From assembly GCA_902702965.1 (NCBI GenBank), contig CACRXP010000549.1, forward strand, positions 278,064 through 342,063: a stretch of DNA of 64,000 nt. Direction: 5' to 3'. Shown here one piece after another: positions 53,741 through 64,000 of the stretch (position 1 is the first letter of the stretch; each line of letters starts with the position of its first letter). Origin of the DNA: Spirometra erinaceieuropaei. Taxonomy: Eukaryota; Platyhelminthes; Cestoda; Diphyllobothriidea; Diphyllobothriidae. A program made the translations under genes and the position numbers. The notes under the pieces were generated by a model that ran no database searches, was not told where the DNA came from, and saw nothing but the letters and a program-made list of their open reading frames with translations.

Positions 53741-54165
53741 CACTTTCTGGAAAAAAGCCCTTCCGGACTACAGAGTCATATTTATGTGACAGCTCCAAGC
53801 AAATGTTTAATGGCATTTCTACGATTGTAATGGATCAACAAAACTGCCCTTCCACAGTCGCCATGTATCTTCGATAGAATAAGCAGGAACTTGTCTATAC
53901 TTTTTGCCCAAGCGGCGTCTCGGGAAAAGTTTTCTTTTCCTTTAAATGTGCGGCTCGCTGCGAACGCGATTTTTGCAAAAGGCTAGACAGAGGCACATTT
54001 TTAATTTAAAAATAGACTACGTACAAAATCTACCTCCAGATGCCTCATCAAAGGATCTACGGCTCCAGCCAGGAGAAGTGGTTGAGTTGGCTGCATCACT
54101 TTCGGCCACAGTAGTAATATGTCCAAAGGGACGTCGATCAACACTTCCCTCCATACTGATCGGTT
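53741..54165. other. Sequence between two PLE pieces, unassigned
   Basis: An 89-codon plus frame (53946-54215) runs into the GAA tail of the PLE. Its first 70 residues have no motif I know. It could be host sequence into which the PLE inserted. Confidence 0.35.
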
Positions 54166-54480
54166 CAGAAGAAGAAGAAGATGTGGTCACTGGAACAACA
54201 AGTTTATTAGTCTGACGTTTCGGACTCTCACTCGAACCCATCTTCGGAAACGGCCGCAAATATAGGTAGTGGAGGCGGAATAACTGCAATGTTTTCGGTA
54301 TGTAGCTGCCGTGGAACCACATGCGTACTATAATAAACAGCTCTCAAGTTCACCACTGGTGTAATTGATGCGATTATGGTTTCCTCGGTCCGAGTCTTTA
54401 ATCACCGCGATTTCATCATCCGTGTTGAATGTTGGCGTGATGATGATTCGGCAAGTCGTCCTGATATCGCTAGAGTTTGA
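54166..54480 (-). mobile_element. PLE 3' end with GAA tail
   Basis: Reading on the minus strand: the 181 bp-type unit (54480-54302), a roughly 50 bp spacer, a hammerhead-like core (54248-54210), AATAAACTTGTTGTTCCAG, and the GAA tail at 54182-54166. The same order is found at 1329-1710. No coding part remains. Confidence 0.75.
54210..54248 (-). ncRNA. Hammerhead-like core, best paired stem II
   Basis: Minus strand: CCGAAGAT, GGGTTC-GAGTGA-GAGTCC, GAAACGTCAGAC. Stem II pairs at all six positions (two G-U). The block before it reads CGAAGA instead of CUGAUGA, so catalysis is doubtful in this copy. Compared with 63823-63861, a U-G pair has become U-A, a compensatory-type change that keeps the stem. 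Confidence 0.5.
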
Positions 54481-54956
54481 AGAATTATTCAGCATTAACC
54501 GGAACTTACTGAATGGACCGTGCCCTCTGGTAATACTCACCTTTTTGGCCAAACTTAAATGGGTTGAGTTTTGCTGTCGAAAAAGGCAAAAGACAGTCAC
54601 ATGTTGAAACCAGCAAGTCGAAATGTAAAACCCTCTCCCAATGTAACTAAGTAACGAAAGGTCGAATAAAATTCACAAATCGGATGTCTAGATCTGGCTG
54701 ATAATTACATGTTTATAGGGTAGGTACCTGGTTCGAAAACAAAATTGTTCACAATAAATTTTTTCATCCATTAGCACATTGCATGTGAGCATTCTTGCGA
54801 CTCAGGGGAGGGAGAAGGAAAAAGTCGCTCCTTTTGCACTAACTTTGCACAGTTACTAAAGTCCTACTACTTCAAAAAAGCACTTTTCTGTTAGAATGCT
54901 TATAATGGGCAGAAAACGGAAAGCATATGGGCCAAAATACACCATAAGCATATTTG
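54481..54956. other. No recognisable gene
   Basis: Short overlapping frames on both strands near the PLE end; no motif. Confidence 0.4.
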
Positions 54957-55935
54957 CAGTAGCGGGACTAATTCACGAAATATCGGCAGAAATTCCGAAA
55001 GGCGTTTTCGTTTTGAAAAGATTAATTATATAGGGTTATAAAATTAATCATCCTGTATTATAATTCTAAAATATTTCTGTTACCCCAGGAATCGGCTTTC
55101 GAACGAACGTCTTTCCGACTACATCCAAAAACCATGCCCCGTAAAAAAATGATTACTTCAATAGCATGCAAGTTTCGATGCCCTTAAAGATTCCATTATA
55201 GCTCATAGAAAACATGCATAAAACTATTCATTATTTTGCTGGTTCAGTAGAATATTGCGTCCTCTTTCAATTTTATACTCGACGAAATGGTATAATTCAG
55301 TTTTAAAAAAATTCCGAATTGTGAGATTTTTGAATACTGCGAAATGGTCTTTTATAAAACGTCATGTCTCTTCATTAACCAGTTTGTCTTGGAAAGTTAA
55401 CAATGTGGCTCAAATCTACTACTTAATTTTGAGTCCCGTATGGTCTTCTCTTAATACAATAGAGAAATTTATGGTTTTCCGTACGGCGAAATTATACGGT
55501 TTATAGTTTGAAAACTCTGAATGCAAGTGCAACGGTAGATTGCGTTCAAGATTATTCGGGAATTGGAAAAGTTTTATAAAACAAATTATATCCCTCTTTC
55601 AATTATAAAAATGAAAGAAGCCTTAATAGTCTACTGAGTTAGCGCACGTATGATTATTTTTATTCATGTTTTCAATGAGATATAATTGAATATTTAAGAG
55701 CATCGAAAATCAATGAAAATATGCATGCTAATTAAGGAGTAATTTTTTACGGAGTATGGTTTTCAGATGCAGCCGAAAAGACATTTGTTCGAAATCTGGC
55801 GTCCTGCGGTAACTGACTTACTATATAATTGTTCTGTACGATGATCGCTTTTACAACCTTCCTTAATTAATCTTTTCAAAACGAAAACGCATTTCGGAAT
55901 TTCTGTTGAGATTTTCTGGATTAGCCCATTTACCG
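54957..55935. mobile_element. Palindromic foldback element, copy E
   Basis: Left end CAGTAGCGGGACTAATTCAC; right end decayed to about TTAGCCCATTTACCGG. Arms, centre and the GGTTTTCCGTACGG block (near 55473) follow the family. The flanking dinucleotide is TG on the left, so the duplication is no longer visible. Confidence 0.78.
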
Positions 55936-56499
55936 GATGGGTAACGAGTTAATATTTAGTAAAGTCAGGATTTCCTGCATTCGGCTTACCAGTAAGTCCC
56001 GGAACTATAGCCCCCATGCTAAAGGTGGCGCCAACTCCAATTCCAGGTGGTTAGAATCAAAGTTAGAAGACAGAAATAAGTACCCCTGTAAGCTCGGGAG
56101 GATCCTTATTTACGTGTTTGGCCGGTTAATCTTTGATAACTTAAGCCTGTGAACGGTACGAAATCCACTTTCCTGCCACATTTGTCAAGCAAAAATCTTT
56201 ACGAGACCCCGACGACTGTAAGGGTCCAGATCTTTTGCAATTTTGCAGACAGTTCGTACTTCCAAATACCTGAATTTACCGACTCAGTGCTAACATGGAA
56301 TTCCATACGGAGAAAATTTTTCCCTCCCTCAGGTGCCAAATTTTGTCGATCTTCGGCGCCATCAGTCGGGTCTAATGAAAAAAGTGTGGCCAGTCTGAAC
56401 GGTTTACCCTGCGCAGACATGCCTGACCGGTACAGAAGCGTTGGATGACTGATCGAGCGGTTGAATTTTAAATTGCACTACTCAAAAAGGAAAGCAACT
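55936..56499. other. No recognisable gene
   Basis: A 99-codon plus frame at 56149-56448 has no motif I know. Nothing else was seen. Confidence 0.35.
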
Positions 56500-57340
56500 C
56501 TCCAATTGCACTTTTTTCAACCACAGCAGCCGCAATTCGATGACATGAAGAAGTAAAAATTTGCTTGCAAACTCAATGTTTAAGGCTCTGAAGTGTATTT
56601 TTGACTCGGTAAAATTACTTGAGCAGGTTTGTAATAGTAACTATCTTGCAGTAAATTTCGGTCACATCAGGATGCGGCTTTCGAATGAGCCTTGCCGCGG
56701 CTGTCTATAAAAACTGCACTCCGCAATAAATGACTACTCAATTAGTGAACATGTTTCTACTGTTTTCTATGTCTTTATGATTCAAATATATTATACAAAA
56801 TCATGCATAAACGTATCTGTTCTTGTACTCATTTGATAGTAAATCAAGACTTCTTCGAATTCTGTACTCAGAGGAAAAACACCTCAGGGTTTTTAAAACT
56901 TTTTCAATTCCCGAATAATTCTGAACCTTTCCTGCCGTCCTATTTTCAGTTAAGATTCCAAGTTCAACTGCTGTATACATTCGGCCAAAAGAATATCACA
57001 CACTTCGCTTAACTGTTAGGCAGATGGCATAAAACAATCATAAAGTTGTGCAATAAATGCGAACCAGGTTGTGCATGTTATAATTAACATTAATAAATGT
57101 GTTGATGGAGTGTCGCATAAATGGACATTTCACGATCTTAAAAATGTCATAATTGTAAACTTTTATAAAACCCAAAACTACTCTTTCGTGTAAAATAAAA
57201 TTTGAAGAAGACGTATATTTCTACCAAATGAGTACAAAGAGAAATATTTTGTGCAGGTTTTCTGTAAAACATTTTTGAATTTATGGAGGCCTGTAAACAA
57301 TCAGCGGAGAAAATTTTGAGTGGCCATTTTTACAGTGTGG
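56500..57340. mobile_element. Foldback family, strongly diverged copy G
   Basis: CAATAAATGACTACTCAATTAG near 56722, CATGCATAAACGTATCTGTT near 56800, then the inverse half with GAAGAAGACGTATATTTCTACC near 57202 and GAGTGGCCATTTTTACAG near 57317. The outer ends are not preserved. By divergence it is among the oldest copies. Confidence 0.6.
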
Positions 57341-58401
57341 CCCGAACACAAACTTCATAAATCCAACTCGCCCAAGTCGTCCAAACGCTGCCGGACACCT
57401 CATTGGCCTTGTCGGCCGTCGATAAGAAATTGTCATGTCTGAAATGTCTGAATGTATTCCATCTGTGTAAGGGATCGGCAGACGACCGCGTCTGCTCCGA
57501 TGCAAGACTCTGGCGGTAAGCTTATCTCGGGCTACTTAAAAATGTCAGTCAGTCGAGAAATTGCGCCAAGTTATTTTGTGTCTGTCAGCAAGCAATGTCA
57601 AATAAGACTGAAGAAGTCATAGACCTGGCAATGACGTTCACCTTTGGAATTGTAGTCCCGAACTGTCTAGTAAACCAGTATGATAAAAGAGCATATTCGT
57701 TTGATTGGTATAATAGCATAGATATTTACACTGGATTTGAACAAACGCACAAACTTTTGATAGTACGTAATTGTAAAAAGTAGCAGTTATTTTATTAGCA
57801 TACTGTATAAATACCAATGAAGCAACAGCCAGTGCATGTAGGCCCTAGTGTGGAAATAGAAAAACATACTTATTGAAGGAGTGCTGAGTACTTTGGCAAA
57901 AGAGCTGTCAGAGGCTCTTCACAGTGTTGTCCAACTTAGGTCCCAAATTTACCGATCGTTACCTCTTTGCTACTAAGAAAACCCAAATTCCAATGTATTC
58001 CTGGAAAATAATGTTTCAACATTGAACTGCGAGTCTGGGTATTAGGAAACGGTTCTTAAAAAGCCGCTGAGACCAGGTTTGGCACACACATACAGCGGGA
58101 AGCATTGGCGACATGACGCGAAAACGTTCAATGTAGGTACTTGTTTTTACGATCGCACGGAAAGAATGCACGCATAATTATTCTTTCTTATAATTAATCA
58201 TTGTCTTGTTTCACCTTTCTTTGATGAGGCCGACGGAACTCTGTACTAAAGGTCGTAACTCAAGACCTTTTCTAGGGCCTTTTCCATAACTTGCATTTAA
58301 TTCTGCCGTCGCTTTCACAGTGAACAGAAGCATTATCAAAGCATTAATACGAAAAAACTAGGAGGAATTTGGAGAAATCCTCCACTCAACCTAAAGTAAT
58401 G
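57341..58401. other. No recognisable gene
   Basis: Short frames only, no motif, no repeat match. Confidence 0.4.
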
Positions 58402-58403
58402 TA

Positions 58404-60237
58404 CAGTAGGTGGTCTATTTCATAGAATGTCGTGAACATAATTTAAATGAGATGTATATCGTAAACTTGGTGTTGTTATTTGTATTTTTGAATGGTTTTT
58501 TGGCGCATGAAGCCGTTCATTGAAGAGGAATTTATTTCAAGTCAATTTTTGTTAAAGGAAAACGGGTCGGATTTGGGCTAAATCTGATCTTTCTTCATAC
58601 CTAGGCAAATTCCTGGCCAATTGAAATTGAAAGTTCAAAATCTTACGTCTATTCACACTGTACTGTAAACGACGATTCATATAAACAAAATGTACGACAA
58701 AAAATTCCCTCTGGGAAGGGAGGTTCGATTTTGCGTCTAAAATACTCAAGCAGGTGCAGAAGGGAGGAGTGAATTTAGCTTATGGAATTTTCTTTTCTAA
58801 ATTTCTGGCGATTTATACTATAAAACTTAATAGAAAACGTGTTCGGCAATAGTTTTATTTAGCACATCGAGAATTACCATGCGTAGACAATCGAGTACCA
58901 GTAACATGCTGCCGCTTTTTTGTGCCACGCCGTGCAATTAAAATATCCAGACAATTTCTATCAGCAGCCGACTATGAGATACGGCAGTCATCAGCGGGAG
59001 GCTTGTCGCGCTTGTACATCCGCTAATGTTCCCTGTAAATGTAATTAGGAAATGGATGCAGAAATTTGGACTTTGTCATTCAACGGACATGGTCAATCCC
59101 TTTCCAGGTAGATAACCTACTAGAGAAAGTTTTTGTGTGCTGCAAAATATGTTGATTACCGGCCGTCATTCTGAAAGAGCGATGCCTGAAATGAGGCCCT
59201 ATTTTAGAAAATCCCACGAAGTTGACCTAGGTAGTCATACATGGAAAGAACTTCCCAAATGAACGTACTACGCAGACGGTAATCTTCAAGAATTGTTGAC
59301 GGTTAATGGTTTGAAGCATTATTAAATTCGGAGAGCGAACAGTCTGGCCGTGGACTATAGACGCCTTCAACAGCAATGTGTTCGTCAACACTGTAAAGGA
59401 TATCTTCGATTACGACATCCACCAACACTATCAACCGTAATCTAACTTTTAGACAACAGTCAGCCTCTCCGCATGTGGCCTCCAATCGATTTAAATCCCT
59501 AACAACAGTCCGGTTCACAATCCCAGCGAAAAGCTTTTCCCACTTATCAAAAAACACTGGCATAGGGCGAATACGAAACTGCCCATATATGAAAAACTTG
59601 ATTTCGTGCTAAACAGTCGCATTGAACAATCCAATATAAACAACCTGACGATCTCCATGTCTGAAAGTCTCACTGCTTTGATTAATGGACTTGGGGTTTC
59701 CAAACTGCGAACTATGTGCTTTTTGTTGGTGAAAACTCAGACACTTCTCTTGGCTATTAGAAAACGTCATACAGGACCAATAAAGTTTGCAAGTGATATA
59801 GCCCACGCTGTGAAATTTAAACATTGTCGGACAAGATGCTATATGAATGGAAATTTCTCAGTTTAAAAGACTCCTATAAAATCCTATAGCTAAAGTCTGA
59901 AGTAAAGCAGAAAGATACACTTTTTCAAGCATATAATTTTCGAGAAAACGTAACTGATAACCAAAAGAGTGCAAGCGAAATGTTTTTATGCACTTTGCCC
60001 ATTAGATATTTCTAATTTTGAGAAGGCATGCCGCGTATGTCGTCATTTTGCCAACCGTGGTTTTTTTACATGGGGCCGGAAAGCGGCTCTTTCAAAGTCG
60101 ACATCCTCCTGTGTGTTACAAATCGCGGTATCAGGCTGCATGATAATTGGTATTATAGCCCCACCTAATTAATCCTATCTAATCAGCAACACATTTTAGC
60201 ATTTCGGTAGGCATTTCCTGACATAGGCCATCTACGG
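58404..60237. mobile_element. Longer CAGTAG-ended element, possible relative of the foldback family
   Basis: Left end TA-CAGTAGGTGGTCTATTTCAT; right end CATTTCCTGACATAGGCCATCTACGG followed by CA. The left 300 bp resemble the repeats at 14510 and 60411 (GAAGAGGAATTTATTTC block). The last 350 bp resemble the right arm of the foldback elements (GGCATGCCGC, CATGGGGCCGGAAAGCG, CATCCTCCTGTG). The middle holds open frames on both strands (minus 59303-59563, 86 codons; plus 59606-59866, 86 codons) in which I recognise no transposase. It may be a decayed parent or a chimera of two related elements. Confidence 0.45.
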
Positions 60238-60410
60238 CAGCTCGAAGAATAAAGCCGCTGTAAGAGGTTGGCGAAGTAGTCTCGGATATGCCCTACTGCC
60301 ACCGTTTAAAAGTTATCTAATACACACTGACTTTCAATGAATCGGAATGCAATTGCAATGAAAGTAATTCAGTCAAATGAGGATTGCTTAGTGCAGTATG
60401 TCGATCAATG

Positions 60411-61260
60411 TAGGGTACGTGGCCTATCTGATGAAACCAAATGAGAAAACCTAATGCGAGAATTTTCAGACGCATTTCACGTTGCGCATTTCCTCGATCG
60501 CCCAGGCTCTTTAAGTTATTGTCCTTTTCTTGAGCAGAAAATCTGTCTAAGCAAGTGCATTAAACATATTGCTCATTAATTCAGAGGAAAATATATATTG
60601 GAGTATATTCGGCCGAGGACCTATGCAAATATATGTTCTAGACTTCGATTGTGTGTCAGAGCGTGTTTTTGTCTTTGCGATGAGAATAATTTACCCTGAA
60701 CAGAGCTCGCCACACTGGAAAATTGATTTTTTTGCCTGACGCTAACCGTGGGGGTCAGTTTGTTCATATCGGCTGTTTTAGAGAAAAAGACGTTTTGTTG
60801 ATTTTGAAAAGTCATATAAGCAAATCTATACTACGCCATGTCCCAGAGTGCAGGCGATCTTTCGTATAAATGGACCAAAATTGCTCTGCCGTGCGTAAAA
60901 TTCTGTGTTGACACATATACGTAACGGAACGAGTGAAACACTAGCCGTACCAACAAAATATCAGTGGTTATATGCCCATCCTGTCATGCATTCATACTCG
61001 TAAAACGGAGCTTATAAGCAAGGGAAGTTAACGAAAATGGCCACTATTTGAAGAGAAAGGCACGTTCTAACGTTTGCGGGTGTAACAAATTAGTAATCCT
61101 CATAGAAACGTTAAAGAAACAGTAAAAATGGAAAACATTAAAGTGCACAGACCCGCGTCAACAGCACTCAGCAGTCATGTACTCTCTAAAAGTTTAAAGC
61201 ATAAGATAATGTTTTTTAACTGATTGAAAGAAAATTTCTTCTTGGTCTTTATTGCGAGAC
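60411..61260. repeat. Dispersed repeat, second copy of 14510-15490
   Basis: TAGGGTACGTGGCCTATCTGAT corresponds to TACAGTACGTGATCTACCTCAT. The two run parallel for about 850-980 bases with clear but low similarity, for example GAGAATAATTTACCCTGAAC and GAGGATAGTAATTTACCCCG. No right end was found. Confidence 0.55.
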
Positions 61261-62212
61261 TTCAATTTATTCTACAATGAGGTATTCTGTTTAGGTGATT
61301 CTTCATATGTGAACCAAACGGCCATCTGTATGAAAAAGAACGTCCAGATCCCCAATATCTCGGCAAATGCCTTTAGAGGGTATTTTACTTTGAAGGGAAT
61401 ATGTCCTCATGGCAACCTGCCAATTTCATTTAACTTTATTTGTCAATGACTGGCTTGGCAATATGCGACATTATGAAAACCTTTATTCCTGCAACATTTC
61501 TGTCAGCTTCATTAAGGGAAAGCCTGTTTGTGCTATTAAACTGCATCCCAATCAATGCAAAGGCGTACAAAATTCAAAAAATCCTAAGAAACCGTTTTGG
61601 AATACCCACCTATAAGGTAGATTGTTAGAAAACTGTTAAAACTAATACTGCACTAATTCTTTAAGGGTATTTAAATGCAAATTTCAATAAAGGACTATTT
61701 TAGAGCGTTATGCTATTTATTTCGTAAATTTCGACTCCTTTCACCTTTTTGTTCACCTAGTGCATATTTAGATCAAGAATAGCAGTGAAGGTCGAGCCCT
61801 TTACCGACCAAGTAATCATTCAAATATCCTTTAGCAGAAAGGCCAGTATTACAGTCTGGCGCATCTCATAATCATTAATCTCCTAATTCTAACCATTCGG
61901 AGTTTGATCTGAGTATCGTAATTATAGGCTAAAATTAATTGAAACTCTGATGCAGTCTCTGCAGCACGATTTCACAGGTTTCAAAACGTAAATAAAAACC
62001 TCTAAAACGAAACTTTACGGTGAACACTGTAAAATGTACTTGGGACGTTCTAGTGCCCACTGATTAGGCGAAAAACCCAAAGGTGCCTCGGGTTATATAT
62101 CACGTGCAGATTAGTGGAATGATCATATTACTTAGGGTCTTGCAACAGCTTAGCGCTTCGTGAGCTAACATTGGGCCTACGAAGTGGCATTCGAATTTGA
62201 TTTAATTAAAAT
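61261..62212. other. No recognisable gene
   Basis: Overlapping plus frames of 62-68 codons at 61252-61628 have no motif. The rest is AT-rich. Confidence 0.4.
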
Positions 62213-62496
62213 GTTCAGATGTGGTTATTTAGTCCCACTTGAAGTAAACAAGCCCCAGCAACCTGTGGTAATAGGGCTTTTTACAGGTGGGGTCGGGGTA
62301 TGCACAGGTGACGAGGTTAAGTAGTTGCATGTAAAAGAAAAGCTATTGGGAATGCGCGGTTGTACTTTGAGTGCTTGAGAAATGGTTGTCCTAATCCCTT
62401 ATCCTAACCCCTTTCTCTTAACCCTAACTCGAACCTCCAACACCAACCCCAACAGTATTAATGTCCTCAGGCGGGGCTACATAATCTAATCTTACC
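62213..62496. mobile_element. GGT...ACC inverted-repeat DNA element, copy 3
   Basis: Left end GTTCAGATGTGGTTATTTAG; inverse of the right end GGTAAGATTAGATTATGTAG. Inside: GAAGTAAACAAGCCCCAGC, AAAAGAAAAGCTATTGGGAA, GCGCGGTTGTACTTTGAGTG and a CCTAACCCC/TTAACCCTAACTC tract, all shared with 24567-24986. Flanks TTAAAATG and CTAAACAG agree only at 5 of 8. Confidence 0.72.
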
Positions 62497-62719
62497 CTAA
62501 ACAGTAAGTGACAGATACCCTGCCTTCTAACGTGCTTTCTGCTGGGAGCATAGCACAGTATGTCCTATTAATGCGATGAAGAGACCCACAACGACGTAAT
62601 ACTTATTTCAAGAAATAGGTCGCAACTCCTCAAACTAATAACAATGATTTCCTAACGAAGATCAAAGCTTAAATGCAGCATCATAAATTTTACGTCATGG
62701 AAAAATACACAGCTAGAGT

Positions 62720-62880
62720 AGGTTTGATGCTGGCTTGAGTGCAGCCACTTGAGCTAAAAGACGCCGGCCGGGCACCGTGAGTTTAATAAAATTTTGGTCA
62801 AGTCACCCGCCCAGCCTAATGCAACGCCTGAAATTCACCAAAATCAGATATTGTAAGTTGACTGCCCAAGCACGATATCC
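62720..62880 (-). mobile_element. SINE-C, truncated
   Basis: The reverse complement gives GGGCAGTCAACTTACAATATC, GATTTTGGTGAATTTCAGGC, TAGGCTGGGCGGGTGACTTG, TTAATAAAACTCACGG-like text and then TTTTAGCTCAAGTGGCTGCAC, an A-box-like start, before it fades. Parallel to 49040-49165. Confidence 0.65.
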
Positions 62881-63783
62881 TACGTAATCAGTATAGAGTC
62901 AACCAGATGACTAGTAGACTTACGTAATTAATAAATGTTTTAGTTGTGTTTTGTCTTGGGTACGAATCGAAAGATGGTCGCTGAGTTTTTAAATCGGAGT
63001 GAAATAAATTAAACAGGTTATCTGTTATTTTTTTCTGATGTCGATTTGGCGGAATAACGAAATATGGAAGACAGAAAAAAATCGGAAAGTAGGTCAGTAG
63101 AAATTTGTCAATGCCCCTCAAGATGGGTTCGGAAGTTGATTGCAGCTACAAACGAACAGAATGGTTGTACAGAAATTAAAGTTATATGTGCACTCGCCTT
63201 GACCATGGATTAATGTTCGTCCCTCGTGACTTTTTTGGCGTGGTCCTTAAAAATTATCCTTCGATTACGTCTTCTGACGTCACGCTAAACCAGAGCGTAA
63301 AATTATGATAATGTATTTTCTATGGCGGACTGTTTTCGAATTTGTTTAATCGCAGATCCTGAATTTCTGTTTGTTAGGTAAGCCTTTCAAGTAAAACGGT
63401 GCCCCATCTGACGTTGCTAGTTTGGAATTGCATCTCGTTGATTCTTGAAATAACATTATCGTGCGTACATATAATCCGGTTTTTCCAATTGATAAACAAA
63501 CTCTTTTACATGTTCAACAGTGGCCCCTTTTACCACCGAGTGCGCTCTGCCTGTTCGTGAAAGGCCAATGGAAAACGACCACTCAAACTTGCAATCATTG
63601 ATTTTCTTGCAGCATCTCACACGCCGGCGATATCTACCGCATGCTTTTAGGATCGGAATCGCAGATTCCTTGGTTTGTTAGCAAAGTTTTGCAATTTACG
63701 CCTGCTTTCCTCAAGCCGTGGGTCGTGGGTTCCAATCCTACCAAGTTCTATAAAAGCGAACAGGCGAGTTCCCGGAAGGAGTT
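62881..63783. other. No recognisable gene
   Basis: Short frames, no motif and no repeat match seen. Confidence 0.4.
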
Positions 63784-64000
63784 CAGAAGAAGAATATGAG
63801 ATCACTGAAACAAGAAATTTATTGGCTCAACGTTTTGGATTCTCCCTTGAACCCATCAACAGAGACATTCGCTGATAAGGATCGCCACGTGTTTCACAGG
63901 CGCGTCAGAATAGACTATTCGACCTCTACCAAAACCCCAATTAATTCCGTAGGCCTGGTAGTCATCTGGCGAATTCCAGGCTGACAACTTAGTAAATCAT
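63784..64000 (-). mobile_element. PLE 3' end, running off the window
   Basis: GAA tail at 63784-63794, then on the minus strand a hammerhead-like core at 63861-63823 and further 3' sequence up to the window edge. The layout matches 1329-1710 and 54166-54480. The coding part, if present, lies beyond 64000. Confidence 0.7.
63823..63861 (-). ncRNA. Hammerhead-like core
   Basis: Minus strand: TTGATG, GGGTTC-AAGGGA-GAATCC (six pairs, one G-U), then AAAACGTTGAGCC. The GAAAC block reads AAAAC and the UC is UU, so the copy is probably inactive although the stem is well kept. Confidence 0.45.

Overview
The window looks like repeat-rich nuclear DNA of an invertebrate, most likely a flatworm and probably a large-genome tapeworm. 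That assignment is inference. It rests on the mix of Penelope-like elements (PLEs) with GIY-YIG endonucleases, an APE-type LINE, a Ty3/Gypsy element, a Merlin transposon, tRNA-derived SINEs and TTAGGG-like tracts, together with the near absence of host exons. There is no bacterial layout: no operons, no ribosome binding sites, and most open frames are short chance frames or shadows.

Host genes. The only convincing host coding segment is one plus-strand exon at 21341-21946. It lies between a pyrimidine-rich AG acceptor and a GTAAGG donor and encodes an alanine-rich segment followed by the first two thirds of an RRM. A minus-strand reading at about 12906-13435 looks protein-like but has an in-frame stop and is not recognised.

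Retroelements. PLE pieces lie at 1.3-2.2, 3.1-3.5, 10.5-11.5, 26.1-26.7, 35.2-36.2, 38.6-39.2, 42.5-43.1, 45.4-46.1, 53.4-54.5 and 63.8-64.0 kb. Several 3' ends keep a GAA/TTC tail and a hammerhead-ribozyme-like core. A decayed Ty3/Gypsy element lies on the minus strand at about 37.1-40.6 kb, with an inverted pair of PLE ends inserted in its RNase H region. A decayed LINE lies on the plus strand at about 47.4-51.4 kb and is split by three SINE insertions, two of which have clear target duplications.

SINEs and DNA elements. SINE-A is tRNA-derived, often dimeric or inverted. SINE-B is a roughly 440 bp retroposon. SINE-C is about 256 bp with a tRNA-like module. A deleted Merlin transposon lies at 40949-41737 with inverted ends and an 8 bp near-duplication. 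A GGT...ACC family (24567, 31988 and 62213) and a related element at 11845-12241 have inverted ends, 8 bp duplications and internal CCCTAA-like tracts. The most striking family is a palindromic, roughly 960-990 bp foldback element with CAGTAG...CTACTG ends and TA duplications. It has four or five near-complete copies plus remnants, and appears linked to a longer roughly 1.83 kb element at 58404-60237.

The window is mostly layers of nested, decayed transposons around one host exon. There is one assembly gap, at 32026-32164. Element borders without a stated duplication are approximate and were read by eye.
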